A DNA stretch of 51,795 nucleotides from an uncultured Eubacteriales bacterium (GCA_902491475.1 CABUHY010000016.1:1-51795); one strand, 5' to 3'; positions 7,850-15,734 are shown, counted from the stretch's first letter. Program-made: numbers and translations. The notes: generated by a model from the letters alone, not told the origin.

Positions 7850-8550
7850 TGAAATTGTATGACGGTTATATCGCCCGTATTAAAGAGCTTTGCGGCGGCT
7901 TTCCCGATGTAAAAACGCCTTGCGGTAAGCCAAAGCTTAAATGCGCCGACAAAAACGATGTGCTTTTTCTTAAAGACACGGCGTATGAGCTCGGCGGCTC
8001 TCAGCAAAAATGCGTGAGTACGCTCGCTGTTACGGACGGTATGAAATTTGACAATGTTACCCGACTTATCGGCAGGGATATTGCGGACATTTCTTCCGAT
8101 TGTCCGTTTGCGAAAATCGTCCTGCTTGAAATCGGAAATATTGACGACGACAACGCTTTTGACGCCATAAAAAGCCTTGAACACCTGCGTTACCGTGTGT
8201 GTCCCGAGGGCTTTATGGCAAGGGCGTCGGCGCTGAATATGCGTGAGCAGATAAGGGTTTCAAAAAAGACCGTTAAGAAAAAAATTTCCTTTGCGGATTT
8301 CGGAAACGCTCTTATTACGGAATACCTTAAAATGCCAAATGTCAAAAGCGTTGAGATAATACTTATAACCGACCCGTCGTTTGACTACGGCGCTCTCGGC
8401 GAGGTTGCGGAGAAAATCAAGGAGACCACCTCCGCATTAAACCACATTTTCGACAACATTCTCTTTGACTGTAAAAACTGCAATCTTAAAGAGATTTGCG
8501 ACGAAGTCGAGGGAATGAAAGAGCTGCATATGAAACAGGCGGCTAAATAA
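7849..8550 (+). CDS. Unrecognised cysteine-containing protein of the dehydratase-like operon
   Basis: A 233-residue soluble protein I cannot assign firmly. Ten cysteines are present. The most suggestive group is near the C-terminus, C208-x2-C211-x5-C217, in DCKNCNLKEICDEVEG, followed by GMKELH; that layout looks like a metal or Fe-S site. Earlier cysteines are at 15, 25, 32, 55, 85 and 118. The C-terminal segment reminds me of short Cys motifs in CO dehydrogenase/acetyl-CoA synthase-related proteins, which would suit the CooC-like ATPase at the head of the operon, but this is memory and was not checked. The start overlaps the small membrane gene by one base. It is the last gene of the operon: 22 bases and a fresh SD separate it from the TetR gene. 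Confidence 0.7.
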   Translation: MKLYDGYIARIKELCGGFPDVKTPCGKPKLKCADKNDVLFLKDTAYELGGSQQKCVSTLAVTDGMKFDNVTRLIGRDIADISSDCPFAKIVLLEIGNIDDDNAFDAIKSLEHLRYRVCPEGFMARASALNMREQIRVSKKTVKKKISFADFGNALITEYLKMPNVKSVEIILITDPSFDYGALGEVAEKIKETTSALNHIFDNILFDCKNCNLKEICDEVEGMKELHMKQAAK

Positions 8551-8572
8551 CTTATCTCACAAGGGTGAAAAA

Positions 8573-9214
8573 ATGAACAGGGAAACGAAGTCTGATATCA
8601 GCAAAAAGACTATTATTTCAGTCGCCGTTCCTGAATTCAGTCATAAAGGATATAAAGAAGCGTCCTTAAACAGAATCTGTAAAAACGGCAATATTTCAAA
8701 AGGCAGGCTGTATCATCATTTTAAGGATAAGGATGAGCTGTATTTAGCCTGCGTCGAACACGGCTATAAAAAGCTTACGGAACATCTCAACGAGTTTGAA
8801 ATCAAGTACAGTAATAATATCGAAGATGTTTTTATGGACTTGTACAGATGGTGGCAGATGTTCTGGCACAGGCATCCGAGCTGTGCGGGGATATTTATCG
8901 ATTCAAGGCGTAATCCGCCGTATCATTTGCGTGAGGCGACAGTTGCGCTGCGCCGTGAAACATTTATAAAACCGCTTAAAATGATATTGAGGGATATTGT
9001 TGTATATTATTATCCCAACGATACCAAAAGGCAGGCGGCTTTAACGGGAATATTCATAACCTTGATTGATTATACCGCAACGGTCGGATTGTCTAAAATC
9101 GATATATTCGATTCGAGCGCGGGCTTTTTTCAGTCGCAGGAAACCTTGTTTAACCGTATGCTTTTAACTATGCTTTACGGAATTGACAGTGAAAAGGTAG
9201 TAGCGCTTTATTGA
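8573..9214 (+). CDS. TetR/AcrR-family transcriptional regulator
   Basis: A 213-residue repressor-type protein. The N-terminal TetR helix-turn-helix is clear: FSHKGYKEASLNRICKN, then ISKGRLYHHFKDKDELYL at about residues 17-60. The C-terminal half is a helical ligand-binding domain with no recognised signature. It lies 22 bases after the dehydratase-like operon on the same strand with its own weak SD (AAGGGTG), so it is probably co-transcribed and may sense a substrate or product of that system. No palindromic operator was found at the operon promoter (3329-3357), so the target is unknown. Confidence 0.88.
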   Translation: MNRETKSDISKKTIISVAVPEFSHKGYKEASLNRICKNGNISKGRLYHHFKDKDELYLACVEHGYKKLTEHLNEFEIKYSNNIEDVFMDLYRWWQMFWHRHPSCAGIFIDSRRNPPYHLREATVALRRETFIKPLKMILRDIVVYYYPNDTKRQAALTGIFITLIDYTATVGLSKIDIFDSSAGFFQSQETLFNRMLLTMLYGIDSEKVVALY

Positions 9215-9237
9215 CAAAATTCAATATTCTTTTATAG

Positions 9238-9267
9238 GAGTCGATTTTTATCGGCTCTTATTTTTTT
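9238..9267 (+). terminator. Terminator after the TetR gene
   Basis: GAGTCGAT (9238-9245), a TTTT loop and ATCGGCTC (9250-9257) form an 8-bp stem with one G-T pair, followed by TTATTTTTTT. It closes the long operon that begins at 3376. Confidence 0.8.
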
Positions 9268-9310
9268 GAAAACAGACCGACGAATTCATTTTTATTGTTA
9301 TGTTTGCTAA

Positions 9311-9338
9311 TTGAAAGTTTTTTTCTTTCAGATATACT
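9311..9338 (+). promoter_or_regulatory. Sigma-A promoter of the surface-protein gene
   Basis: TTGAAA (9311-9316), a 16-base spacer and TATACT (9333-9338), 42 bases before the ATG at 9380. A good SD (AAGGAGGAATCGG) precedes the start. Confidence 0.7.
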
Positions 9339-9379
9339 GTAACTGTAAGGATTTTTTACATTGTTAAGGAGGAATCGGA

Positions 9380-12300
9380 ATGTATAAAAAGGTGTTGAGC
9401 GTGTTCCTTGCAACGCTTTTGGTTCTTACAAGTCTTTCTGCCGGATTAACGGCATTTGCCGCCGACTCGGTGAGCAAAAAGGCAGAAAAAATTCTCTCCG
9501 AGCTTTCGGACGGAATTGACGGTAAAAGTAATGAAGTGAGTGAGGACGCTCAAAACGAGGCGTCGTCTTTCGCACAGCTTGAAAGCGAATATGAGCTTCT
9601 TGTTAAAAACGAGGGTAAGCTCAGTGCGGGACAGAAGGCAAAGCTAAATGAGATTACCGCTCAGATTAACGCTTTCGGCGAAAATCTTGCACAGGGATTG
9701 ACCTCGGAAGAAACGGATGAAAAAATTTCGGAGCTGCTCGGCAGTATGGCTGAAATTAACATAAATAAGTTCTTTTCGAGCAAGACCGGTGCGGTTGCCG
9801 CTTTTGAAGAGCAGGCGCTCGCATTTACGGGCAAGTTAAATACAAATACGCCGACAGAGCAGGACCTTGCCGATTACAATGCGCTTTTGGAAGCGTACGG
9901 CAAACTCACTGCCGACCAAAAGGAAGAAATCGATATTGTTATCTTTGAATATTTCTTCCATCAGATTATTGTCCGTGAAACACAGCTCGCCAAAATAGCG
10001 GGTCAGACAACGGCAAACGCAAATAAAACGGCACAGAAAAAGCTTGAAGAGTTCTTGGGTACAGAGGGTCACGGTAAGGAAATTATCCCCGCAAAAGAGC
10101 TCGGAGCAAAGCTTGAAAACACAAAGCTTTCGGCTGACGAAAAGCTTGAAGCGTTTGCGGCGGCAGACGAACACACAAGGGTTCTTGCAAGCTGCTACAA
10201 CAAATCCTACAATTCATTAAGTAACAGCATTTACAATTCGTCAAATGCAGGTAAATCGTTTGTAACGGTTGTAAAGGCATATGAGACCGAGGGGCTCAAA
10301 GCGGACCCCTTTACCGAAAAGGCTCCCGCAAGGGTTTCTGCTCCAAAACCCGCAAACTACGAATTGGGCGAGCAGGATCCCGAATATATCAAGGCTTACG
10401 CTTTATATGTTCAGTACACAAAGGACAGTGCCGAATACAACGCAAGAAAAGACAATCACACAGCGGCTATCGACAATGCGGCAATGGAAAAAATAGCTCA
10501 GGCAGTTCCCGAGTATCAGACCCTTGTCGATTACATTAAGGCGATGGTTGCCGCATACGACGAGTTCAACGAAACTAAGAACACAAAGCCCGCAAAGGAG
10601 GTAATGACTCGGTTTGATAAGCTTTCGCTTTACTTCCAAGCTTATGTTCTTAAAAACACATCGCTGAAATACAGAACCGACTGTGTTGAAAACACCGCAA
10701 ATATGCAGTGGAAAACAGTTGCTCTTACGGCTCAGGAACTGTACAATCAGTGTCAGGCGGATGCCGATTACGAAAAGGTAACCGCATTTATCGATTTGAT
10801 TGACAGCATTGAGCAGCCGTATAACAACAACCATATCGCTCTTGTAAAAGAAAAATATGAGGAGCTTTCTTCAAAACAGAAAGCAATGCTTCCCGAAGCT
10901 ATAAATCAGAAATACAAGGACATTCTCGCCTCGGTAACTCCAGATATTCCGTCGGTAGAGCAGCCCGATTTAAGCGTGTTCAAAAAGACCGAGGTTTCAT
11001 ATCCTGCGGGAATAACTCACGACAAGCTTTCAAAGGCTCTTCCCAAGACAGAAAAATTTATTACGGACTCTGTATTGCCTGCGGTCGGCGTTGAGGGCGG
11101 ACTTGAACAGACAATCAGACAGGGCGTTTATACTAACGCCACCGTTGTTAAGCTCTGTCAGCTCCTGTTCCCGATGCTTGCGGGACTTTCGGACGGAGAA
11201 GGCTTCCCGGCAATCGCCAAGAACCTTGTAAAGGTACTTCCCACAAAGCTTGCAACGGAGCTTGAAAAGACAAAGGCGATTGACTATAACAAGTACGAAA
11301 AAGCCATTGCGGCTCTCAAAGCGGCAGAGGTACAGGGAAAGGCAGATTATCAGGCTTATCTTGTTCACGGCGGCGAGGCTTCGGCAAAGGCTGAATATTC
11401 AAGCTATTGGAACGCTCTTGAAGCATCAAACGGTATGTTCGGCTTTGAGGACGGCGACAAGGAAGGCTTTATGGATGCTGTTGCGGCAATGTTCAGAGCA
11501 ATTTCCGTTGCCACGCTTCTCATATCCTTTGAAAATGTTTCAAGCCCCTCGACAGGCACATACACCTACAACGCATATGAGGACCTTGTTCCGATTTTTG
11601 AACTGCTTGACCTCCGCGGCGTGATGTCATCGCCCGAATACACGGAATATGTAAATGAGCAGAAAGAAATCAACTCCGCACTTGCAATGGATGCAAGAAT
11701 AAGACCCATACTTGTTCCGATTTGCAATCTTATTGACGATTTTGCGTCAAATCCGCTCCTCACAGCGCTTGATGTACTGCCGAAATTGGGCTACGGAATG
11801 AAATCGGGTATTCTTGAAAATCAGCTGTGGACTTTGCTCGGCAAGGTTAAAATGATTGATGTTTCGGGTCTTAATCTTCATCTTACACCCGAGGGAATTT
11901 ACAACCTTGTCGCACCGCTGCTTTCAAACCTCACAATAGGCGAGGGAGACAGCGCAGTAACGCTCAATATCAACCTTGATAAGAATAAATTCTTAAACTA
12001 TATTGATGAAATCGGCGGTTGTGCCGATGCGGCGTCCAAGGACAGCAAGGCAAGGGGCACGGCATTCAGATTGGGACTCAATTCCGACAGAGAGGACGCA
12101 TTTGTCGTAACCTTCCGCTATCTCTACGGCGAGCTTACAACATCACAGAATATTGACCAATTCAAGTCGGTTGTCGATAATTCTTCACTCGCACTTCCCG
12201 CAAAGCTTGCGGTAAAGGGTGTGTTGGGAATTCTCGGAAGAACGAGTGCCGACACAGCAATGTCAACGCTTATAAACCTTGTTGAGCCGAGTATACCGAA

Positions 12301-12583
12301 GCTTTCAGATATTATCCCCGGACTTAATCCCGGCAACGGCGATAACGGAAACGGCGGCGACAATTCGGGCAATAACGGCAATAACGGCTCAAACGGCAAC
12401 TCAAACAGCGGTTCAAACGGCAGTAACTCGGGTTCTGGAAGCTCCGATAAAAACAATACCGTAACGGAATCTCCGTCGGTTCCCAAAACAGGCGGAAAAG
12501 CAACGGCTTTGGTATCGCTCCTGCTGTTGAGTGCTTGCTCGGTAGGCGCTTGCACATACTTTGCTAAAAAACGGGAAGAATAA
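9380..12583 (+). CDS. Large sortase-anchored surface protein, helical repeats
   Basis: A 1067-residue secreted protein. It opens with a signal peptide (KK, a hydrophobic core, then AFA-AD near residue 28). The long middle is alpha-helical, with loosely recurring units in which a helix carrying Tyr and Leu is followed by an LSxxQKxxL or LTADQKEEI type motif (about residues 68-85, 170-185, 500-510). From about 985 a Gly/Asn/Ser-rich linker of roughly 45 residues forms a wall-spanning spacer. It ends with VPKTGG (about 1034-1039), a hydrophobic helix and KKREE: a sortase signal with Val in place of the usual Leu. No sortase gene is in the window. I recognise no enzymatic domain; adhesion or a structural role is a guess. 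It is monocistronic, with its own promoter and a downstream hairpin. Confidence 0.85.
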   Translation: MYKKVLSVFLATLLVLTSLSAGLTAFAADSVSKKAEKILSELSDGIDGKSNEVSEDAQNEASSFAQLESEYELLVKNEGKLSAGQKAKLNEITAQINAFGENLAQGLTSEETDEKISELLGSMAEININKFFSSKTGAVAAFEEQALAFTGKLNTNTPTEQDLADYNALLEAYGKLTADQKEEIDIVIFEYFFHQIIVRETQLAKIAGQTTANANKTAQKKLEEFLGTEGHGKEIIPAKELGAKLENTKLSADEKLEAFAAADEHTRVLASCYNKSYNSLSNSIYNSSNAGKSFVTVVKAYETEGLKADPFTEKAPARVSAPKPANYELGEQDPEYIKAYALYVQYTKDSAEYNARKDNHTAAIDNAAMEKIAQAVPEYQTLVDYIKAMVAAYDEFNETKNTKPAKEVMTRFDKLSLYFQAYVLKNTSLKYRTDCVENTANMQWKTVALTAQELYNQCQADADYEKVTAFIDLIDSIEQPYNNNHIALVKEKYEELSSKQKAMLPEAINQKYKDILASVTPDIPSVEQPDLSVFKKTEVSYPAGITHDKLSKALPKTEKFITDSVLPAVGVEGGLEQTIRQGVYTNATVVKLCQLLFPMLAGLSDGEGFPAIAKNLVKVLPTKLATELEKTKAIDYNKYEKAIAALKAAEVQGKADYQAYLVHGGEASAKAEYSSYWNALEASNGMFGFEDGDKEGFMDAVAAMFRAISVATLLISFENVSSPSTGTYTYNAYEDLVPIFELLDLRGVMSSPEYTEYVNEQKEINSALAMDARIRPILVPICNLIDDFASNPLLTALDVLPKLGYGMKSGILENQLWTLLGKVKMIDVSGLNLHLTPEGIYNLVAPLLSNLTIGEGDSAVTLNINLDKNKFLNYIDEIGGCADAASKDSKARGTAFRLGLNSDREDAFVVTFRYLYGELTTSQNIDQFKSVVDNSSLALPAKLAVKGVLGILGRTSADTAMSTLINLVEPSIPKLSDIIPGLNPGNGDNGNGGDNSGNNGNNGSNGNSNSGSNGSNSGSGSSDKNNTVTESPSVPKTGGKATALVSLLLLSACSVGACTYFAKKREE

Positions 12584-12919
12584 TTCATTTTTTCTCCTGA
12601 AATAAGAAACAAAAAAATCCGTGGTAAAGGCTGAGAGTTAATAAGGCAGTTTTGCTTCAAAATAACATCTTTTTGCACAATAATGCGTTAAACCCCACAG
12701 ATATGCGCCGGCATTATCTGCGGGGTTTGCCTTTTCCTGTATCAAAAATATATCATTTTGAAGTGCGTTGCAGTTTCGTAGCTATAAAAATTCTTTTATG
12801 CAAAAGTAGGGAAACGAAGCAAGGCTGCCGCCTTGCGAGGCTTTCCGACAAAGGTATAATAAATTTTATGCGAGAAACCAATACTTCCTTATGAACTCTC
12901 AGCCAACTGCGGATTTTTT
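12584..12919. other. Intergenic region with hairpins
   Basis: No convincing gene. The region holds the strong hairpin listed at 12691-12735 and a second palindrome, GCAAGGC TGC CGCCTTGC, within 12815-12835. That palindrome may be a decayed intergenic repeat. A weak frame from 12652 has no SD and no family look. Confidence 0.5.
12691..12735 (+). terminator. Probable terminator
   Basis: AACCCCACAGATA (12691-12703) pairs with TATCTGCGGGGTT (12715-12727) with one mismatch, giving a stem of about 12 bp with a loop of 11 bases, followed by T-rich sequence (TTTGCCTTTT). It lies 108 bases after the surface-protein stop, which is rather far. Confidence 0.65.
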
Positions 12920-12948
12920 TTGCATTCGTCGGCAAAATATGCTATACT
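12920..12948 (+). promoter_or_regulatory. Sigma-A promoter of thyA-folA
   Basis: TTGCAT (12920-12925), a 17-base spacer and TATACT (12943-12948), 30 bases before the thyA start at 12978. Confidence 0.75.
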
Positions 12949-12977
12949 GTTATCCGAAATCGGAAAGGATGATTAAA

Positions 12978-13880
12978 ATGTCAAAATGGGACAGAGATTA
13001 TCTTGATCTTTGCAGAAAAATACTTTCACAGGGAACAGAGGTTGAGAACAGAACGGGCACCAACTCCGTTAAGGTTCCGTCTCATCATTTCAGCTTTGAT
13101 TTGTCCGAGGAATTTCCCGTGCTTACCACAAAACAGCTTTTTATCAGGCAGGCGGTGCTTGAAATGCTCTGGATTTATCAGGCACAGTCAAACGATGTGC
13201 GTTGGCTTCGGGAGCGTAAAGTAAACATTTGGAATGAGTGGGAAATCGACGAAAACGGCTTTTGGAACGCTACGCAGCTGCTTCCCGATAAGGACGGCAA
13301 GCTCGTTAAAACCGAGGTTCACAAAAATTTCGGCAGGGAATATGCACATACCATCGGTACGGCTTACGGCTATATAGTCAACAAGTTCCGAATGACCCAA
13401 ACCCTTATTGACAAGATAAAAAATCATCCCGAGGACAGGCGTATGATAATGACCCTTTGGCAAAACGATTATCTTGACACGGCGGTTCTTCCGTCCTGTG
13501 TATGGTCGAGCGAATGGGATGTTACAGACGGCAAATTAAACGCCTGGGTTCATCAGCGTTCGTGCGATGTTCCGCTCGGGCTTCCGTTCAATGTCACGCA
13601 GTACGCCACGCTTTTGTGTATGCTCGCACAGGTTTGCGGCTTGAAGCCGGGTACGCTTGATTGGAGTATCAAGGACGCTCATATTTATGTCAATCAGATT
13701 GACGGAATTAAGGAGCAGATACGCCGACAGGACGAAAACGGCGACCTGCCCGCACCCAAGCTTTGGCTCAATCCCGAGGTTGACGATTTCTTCAAATTCG
13801 ACAACTCGGCAGAATGTAAAGATGTAAAACTTATTGATTATCAGCATATGGGAAAAATATCCTTCCCCATTTCGCAGTAA
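12978..13880 (+). CDS. thyA: Thymidylate synthase
   Basis: The product methylates dUMP to dTMP using methylene-tetrahydrofolate, giving dihydrofolate. At 300 residues it is a little longer than the E. coli enzyme. The N-terminal RTGTNSVKV and EFPVLTTKQ motifs, and the QRSCDVPLGLPFN block that contacts dUMP, are conserved; the Asn of PFN argues for a dUMP-specific enzyme. The catalytic cysteine is in LPSCVW, where most ThyA proteins have PCH, so the residue after the cysteine is Val instead of His. This looks like a divergent ThyA branch, not a damaged gene. The start MSKWDRD has AAAGG nine bases upstream; earlier in-frame ATGs lack spacing. folA follows after 10 bases, so the two are one operon that recycles folate. 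Confidence 0.93.
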   Translation: MSKWDRDYLDLCRKILSQGTEVENRTGTNSVKVPSHHFSFDLSEEFPVLTTKQLFIRQAVLEMLWIYQAQSNDVRWLRERKVNIWNEWEIDENGFWNATQLLPDKDGKLVKTEVHKNFGREYAHTIGTAYGYIVNKFRMTQTLIDKIKNHPEDRRMIMTLWQNDYLDTAVLPSCVWSSEWDVTDGKLNAWVHQRSCDVPLGLPFNVTQYATLLCMLAQVCGLKPGTLDWSIKDAHIYVNQIDGIKEQIRRQDENGDLPAPKLWLNPEVDDFFKFDNSAECKDVKLIDYQHMGKISFPISQ

Positions 13881-13890
13881 AGAGGTATGT

Positions 13891-14364
13891 ATGGCAATTT
13901 CGATTATAGCCGCAATAGGTAAAAATAACGAGCTCGGCAAAAACAATGAGCTTATCTGGCATTTCAAAGAGGATATGAAGTTCTTCCGTGAGACCACGAC
14001 GGGAAACACCGTGCTTATGGGCAGAAAGACCTTTGAGTCGCTGCCGCACGCTCTTCCCAACAGGAGGAATGTTGTCATATCGTCCGATAAAAGCTACACA
14101 GCCGAAGGCGCCGAGGTCTTTCACAGCGTTGACGAGGCTTTGAAAGCGACCGAAAACGACAATGTTTTTGTTATCGGCGGCGGTATGATATATAAGGAGC
14201 TTTTACCGCTTTGCGACAAGCTTTATCTCACCGAGATTGACTCGGAATGTTCCGATGCCGATGTTTATTTTCCGCAATTCGACAAAAGCGGATATTCCGC
14301 CGAAAAGCTGACTGATTTTACGGTTGACGGCATACATTTTTCGCATATTGTTTACAGTAAATGA
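13891..14364 (+). CDS. folA: Dihydrofolate reductase
   Basis: A 157-residue type I DHFR, which reduces the dihydrofolate made by thymidylate synthase back to tetrahydrofolate with NADPH. Visible features are the N-terminal AISIIAAIGKNNELG strand and Met20-type loop, LIWHFKEDMKFF with the substrate-binding acidic residue, GRKTFESLP, and the NADPH loop VIGGGMIYKELL. The start at 13891 has GAGG five bases upstream; the longer frame begins inside thyA and has no SD. It is the second gene of the thyA-folA operon. Confidence 0.95.
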   Translation: MAISIIAAIGKNNELGKNNELIWHFKEDMKFFRETTTGNTVLMGRKTFESLPHALPNRRNVVISSDKSYTAEGAEVFHSVDEALKATENDNVFVIGGGMIYKELLPLCDKLYLTEIDSECSDADVYFPQFDKSGYSAEKLTDFTVDGIHFSHIVYSK

Positions 14365-14383
14365 TACAATAAAATAAAAAGGA

Positions 14384-14548
14384 GAATAGTGTGAAAAATC
14401 ACACTATTCAACTTGTATTGCCCTCAAAATTTGCCTTTGGCAAAATTTTGAGCCGGCAGAAATCACCATTACGCCTGTTCAGGCAACGCAGGTTAAACGG
14501 GTGATTTTTAATAAAATATTTGTTGCCTGAAAGGCTATGGTGATTAAT
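14384..14548 (+). promoter_or_regulatory. Structured repeat leader, copy 2 (upstream of trxA)
   Basis: Three successive hairpins lie between folA and trxA. Hairpin 1 is a perfect 10-bp stem (14384-14393 with 14400-14409). Hairpin 2 pairs 14423-14435 with 14439-14452 with one bulge. Hairpin 3 is the long stem shared with the tyrS leader: 14461-14469 with 14537-14545, 14473-14475 with 14533-14535, and 14478-14487 with 14522-14531. The 3' strand of hairpin 3 contains the trxA SD, GGTGATT (14539-14545). The loop holds a second GGTGATT (14500-14506), which could compete for the same AATCACC arm. Differences from copy 1 fall in unpaired bases, while the paired bases are identical. A cis-acting RNA switch is inferred; a dispersed intergenic repeat is the alternative. 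Confidence 0.65.
14391..14504 (+). CDS. Possible 37-residue leader peptide
   Basis: A GTG at 14391 lies 6 bases after a good SD (AAGGAG, 14379-14384) and opens a 37-codon frame that ends at TGA 14502-14504 in the loop of the trxA leader stem. The C-terminal part is basic and includes the block LRLFRQRRLNG. The same frame is open in the tyrS leader from the window edge to TGA 64-66; it ends SRLFRQRRLNR there and differs at only a few residues in the shared part. The frame runs through the 5' arm of the SD-sequestering stem, so translating it could open the stem. Both frames might simply reflect the shared repeat, so this is tentative. Confidence 0.35.
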   Translation: MKNHTIQLVLPSKFAFGKILSRQKSPLRLFRQRRLNG

Positions 14549-14866
14549 ATGAAAATTGTTAAAGTAGATGTCAATAACTTCGCTTCCGAAGTTACAAAGA
14601 GCGATATGCCCGTGCTTTTGGATATTTATGCCGATTGGTGCGGACCGTGCAAAATGCTCGCACCCGAGCTTGAAGCGTTTGCGAGTGAGACGGACGATGT
14701 CAAGGTGTGCAAGCTCAATGCCGACGAAAGCGACGACCTTGCCATGATTTACGGCGTAATGTCGGTTCCCACGCTTTTGCTCTTCAAGGACGGCAAGGAA
14801 ATCGCCCGTCATGTAGGCGGTTGCGAAAAGCAGGATATCGCTGATTTCTGCAACGAAAATCTTTAA
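14549..14866 (+). CDS. trxA: Thioredoxin
   Basis: A 105-residue cytosolic thiol-disulfide reductant with the WCGPCK active site at about residues 28-33, the cis-proline motif SVPTLLLF near 73, and the usual thioredoxin strand order. The start MKIVKVD is 4 bases after the GGTGATT SD within the leader stem. The in-frame ATG at 14537 lies in the paired arm and would add MVIN, exactly parallel to the MVII of tyrS. A strong terminator follows. No thioredoxin reductase gene is in the window. Confidence 0.95.
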   Translation: MKIVKVDVNNFASEVTKSDMPVLLDIYADWCGPCKMLAPELEAFASETDDVKVCKLNADESDDLAMIYGVMSVPTLLLFKDGKEIARHVGGCEKQDIADFCNENL

Positions 14867-14880
14867 TACCGTGTATTATT

Positions 14881-14930
14881 AAAAGCAAAGACAAGGCTTT
14901 CCTTTTTGTGAGCTTTGTCTTTGCTTTTTT
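14881..14930 (+). terminator. Strong terminator of trxA
   Basis: AGCAAAGACAA and TTGTCTTTGCT form a long A/T- and G/C-mixed stem followed by TTTTTT (to 14930). Confidence 0.9.
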
Positions 14931-14939
14931 ACAAAATAC

Positions 14940-14968
14940 TTGCGAATTGAATGTGAATTTGATATACT
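14940..14968 (+). promoter_or_regulatory. Sigma-A promoter of the second TetR gene
   Basis: TTGCGA (14940-14945), a 17-base spacer and TATACT (14963-14968). The sequence GAATTTGTTCCGAACATATT (14981-15000), just downstream of the expected start, contains a partial dyad (TTGTTCCGAACA) that could be a self-operator. Confidence 0.7.
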
Positions 14969-15017
14969 GTACACATAATAGAATTTGTTCCGAACATATT
15001 TTAGAGGAGATTTACAT

Positions 15018-15716
15018 ATGCGTACCAGGTACGACAACACGGAGACCAAAAAACGAATACTTTCAACCTGCGTAAGGCTCTTTATCGAGCAGGGCTTCGG
15101 CAAAACGCCGCCGAAACAGATTTTTGAAGAGGCTGATGTCAGCGCGGGTACTTTTTATCATATTTATCATTCAAAAACAGATGTCCTCAAGGACCTTACC
15201 GACTTTATGTTTGAATTTCAGTTCGGCGTGGCTTCGCAGATAATAGGCGAGGGTGCTTCGCCTGCGCTTTTGTATGCGGTTGAGACATCTATTCAGCTTG
15301 CTTTGGCGGAGCTTAATAAGAATATCGGCGAGATATATGTTCAGGTTTACACCCAGCCTGAAATTCTCGAACCGCTTATGAGAAAAATATCGTTTGAAAC
15401 GCAGAAAATTTTCTCTGCATATATGCCCGAGTGTACTCCGAGCGACTTTTATGAAATGGAAATCGGAACTTCCGGAATAATGAGGGCGTATATGGCAAAG
15501 GACTGTGATATATACTTTACTCTCAACAAAAAAATTGAGCGTTTTGTCAGAATGACGCTCGGTGTTTACGGCGTGCCCAAGGAGCAGATATATTCCATTC
15601 TTTCCGTAATTTCAAAGCTCGATATTGAGTCCATTGCGGACAGAGTTTTACAAAAGCTGTTTGCGATGCTTGAGATGAGATTTGATTTCAAGCTGGGCGA
15701 TAATGTAAAAGCATAA
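15018..15716 (+). CDS. TetR/AcrR-family transcriptional regulator
   Basis: A 232-residue regulator. The N-terminal DNA-binding domain is typical: TKKRILSTCVRLFIEQGF, then a helix-turn-helix ending SAGTFYHIYHSKTDVL (about residues 9-58). The rest is a helical effector domain without a recognised signature. The start MRTRYDN has AGAGGAG 8 bases upstream; the longer frame lacks an SD. It is monocistronic between a clear promoter and a clear terminator, so its target is probably elsewhere or itself. The dyad in its own leader is consistent with self-repression. Confidence 0.87.
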   Translation: MRTRYDNTETKKRILSTCVRLFIEQGFGKTPPKQIFEEADVSAGTFYHIYHSKTDVLKDLTDFMFEFQFGVASQIIGEGASPALLYAVETSIQLALAELNKNIGEIYVQVYTQPEILEPLMRKISFETQKIFSAYMPECTPSDFYEMEIGTSGIMRAYMAKDCDIYFTLNKKIERFVRMTLGVYGVPKEQIYSILSVISKLDIESIADRVLQKLFAMLEMRFDFKLGDNVKA

Positions 15717-15734
15717 GTCAAATAATATAAATCA

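Noticed and set aside
12652..12894. 80-codon frame between the surface protein and thyA
   Set aside because: It spans a terminator-like hairpin and another palindrome, lacks an SD, and its translation shows no protein-like pattern.
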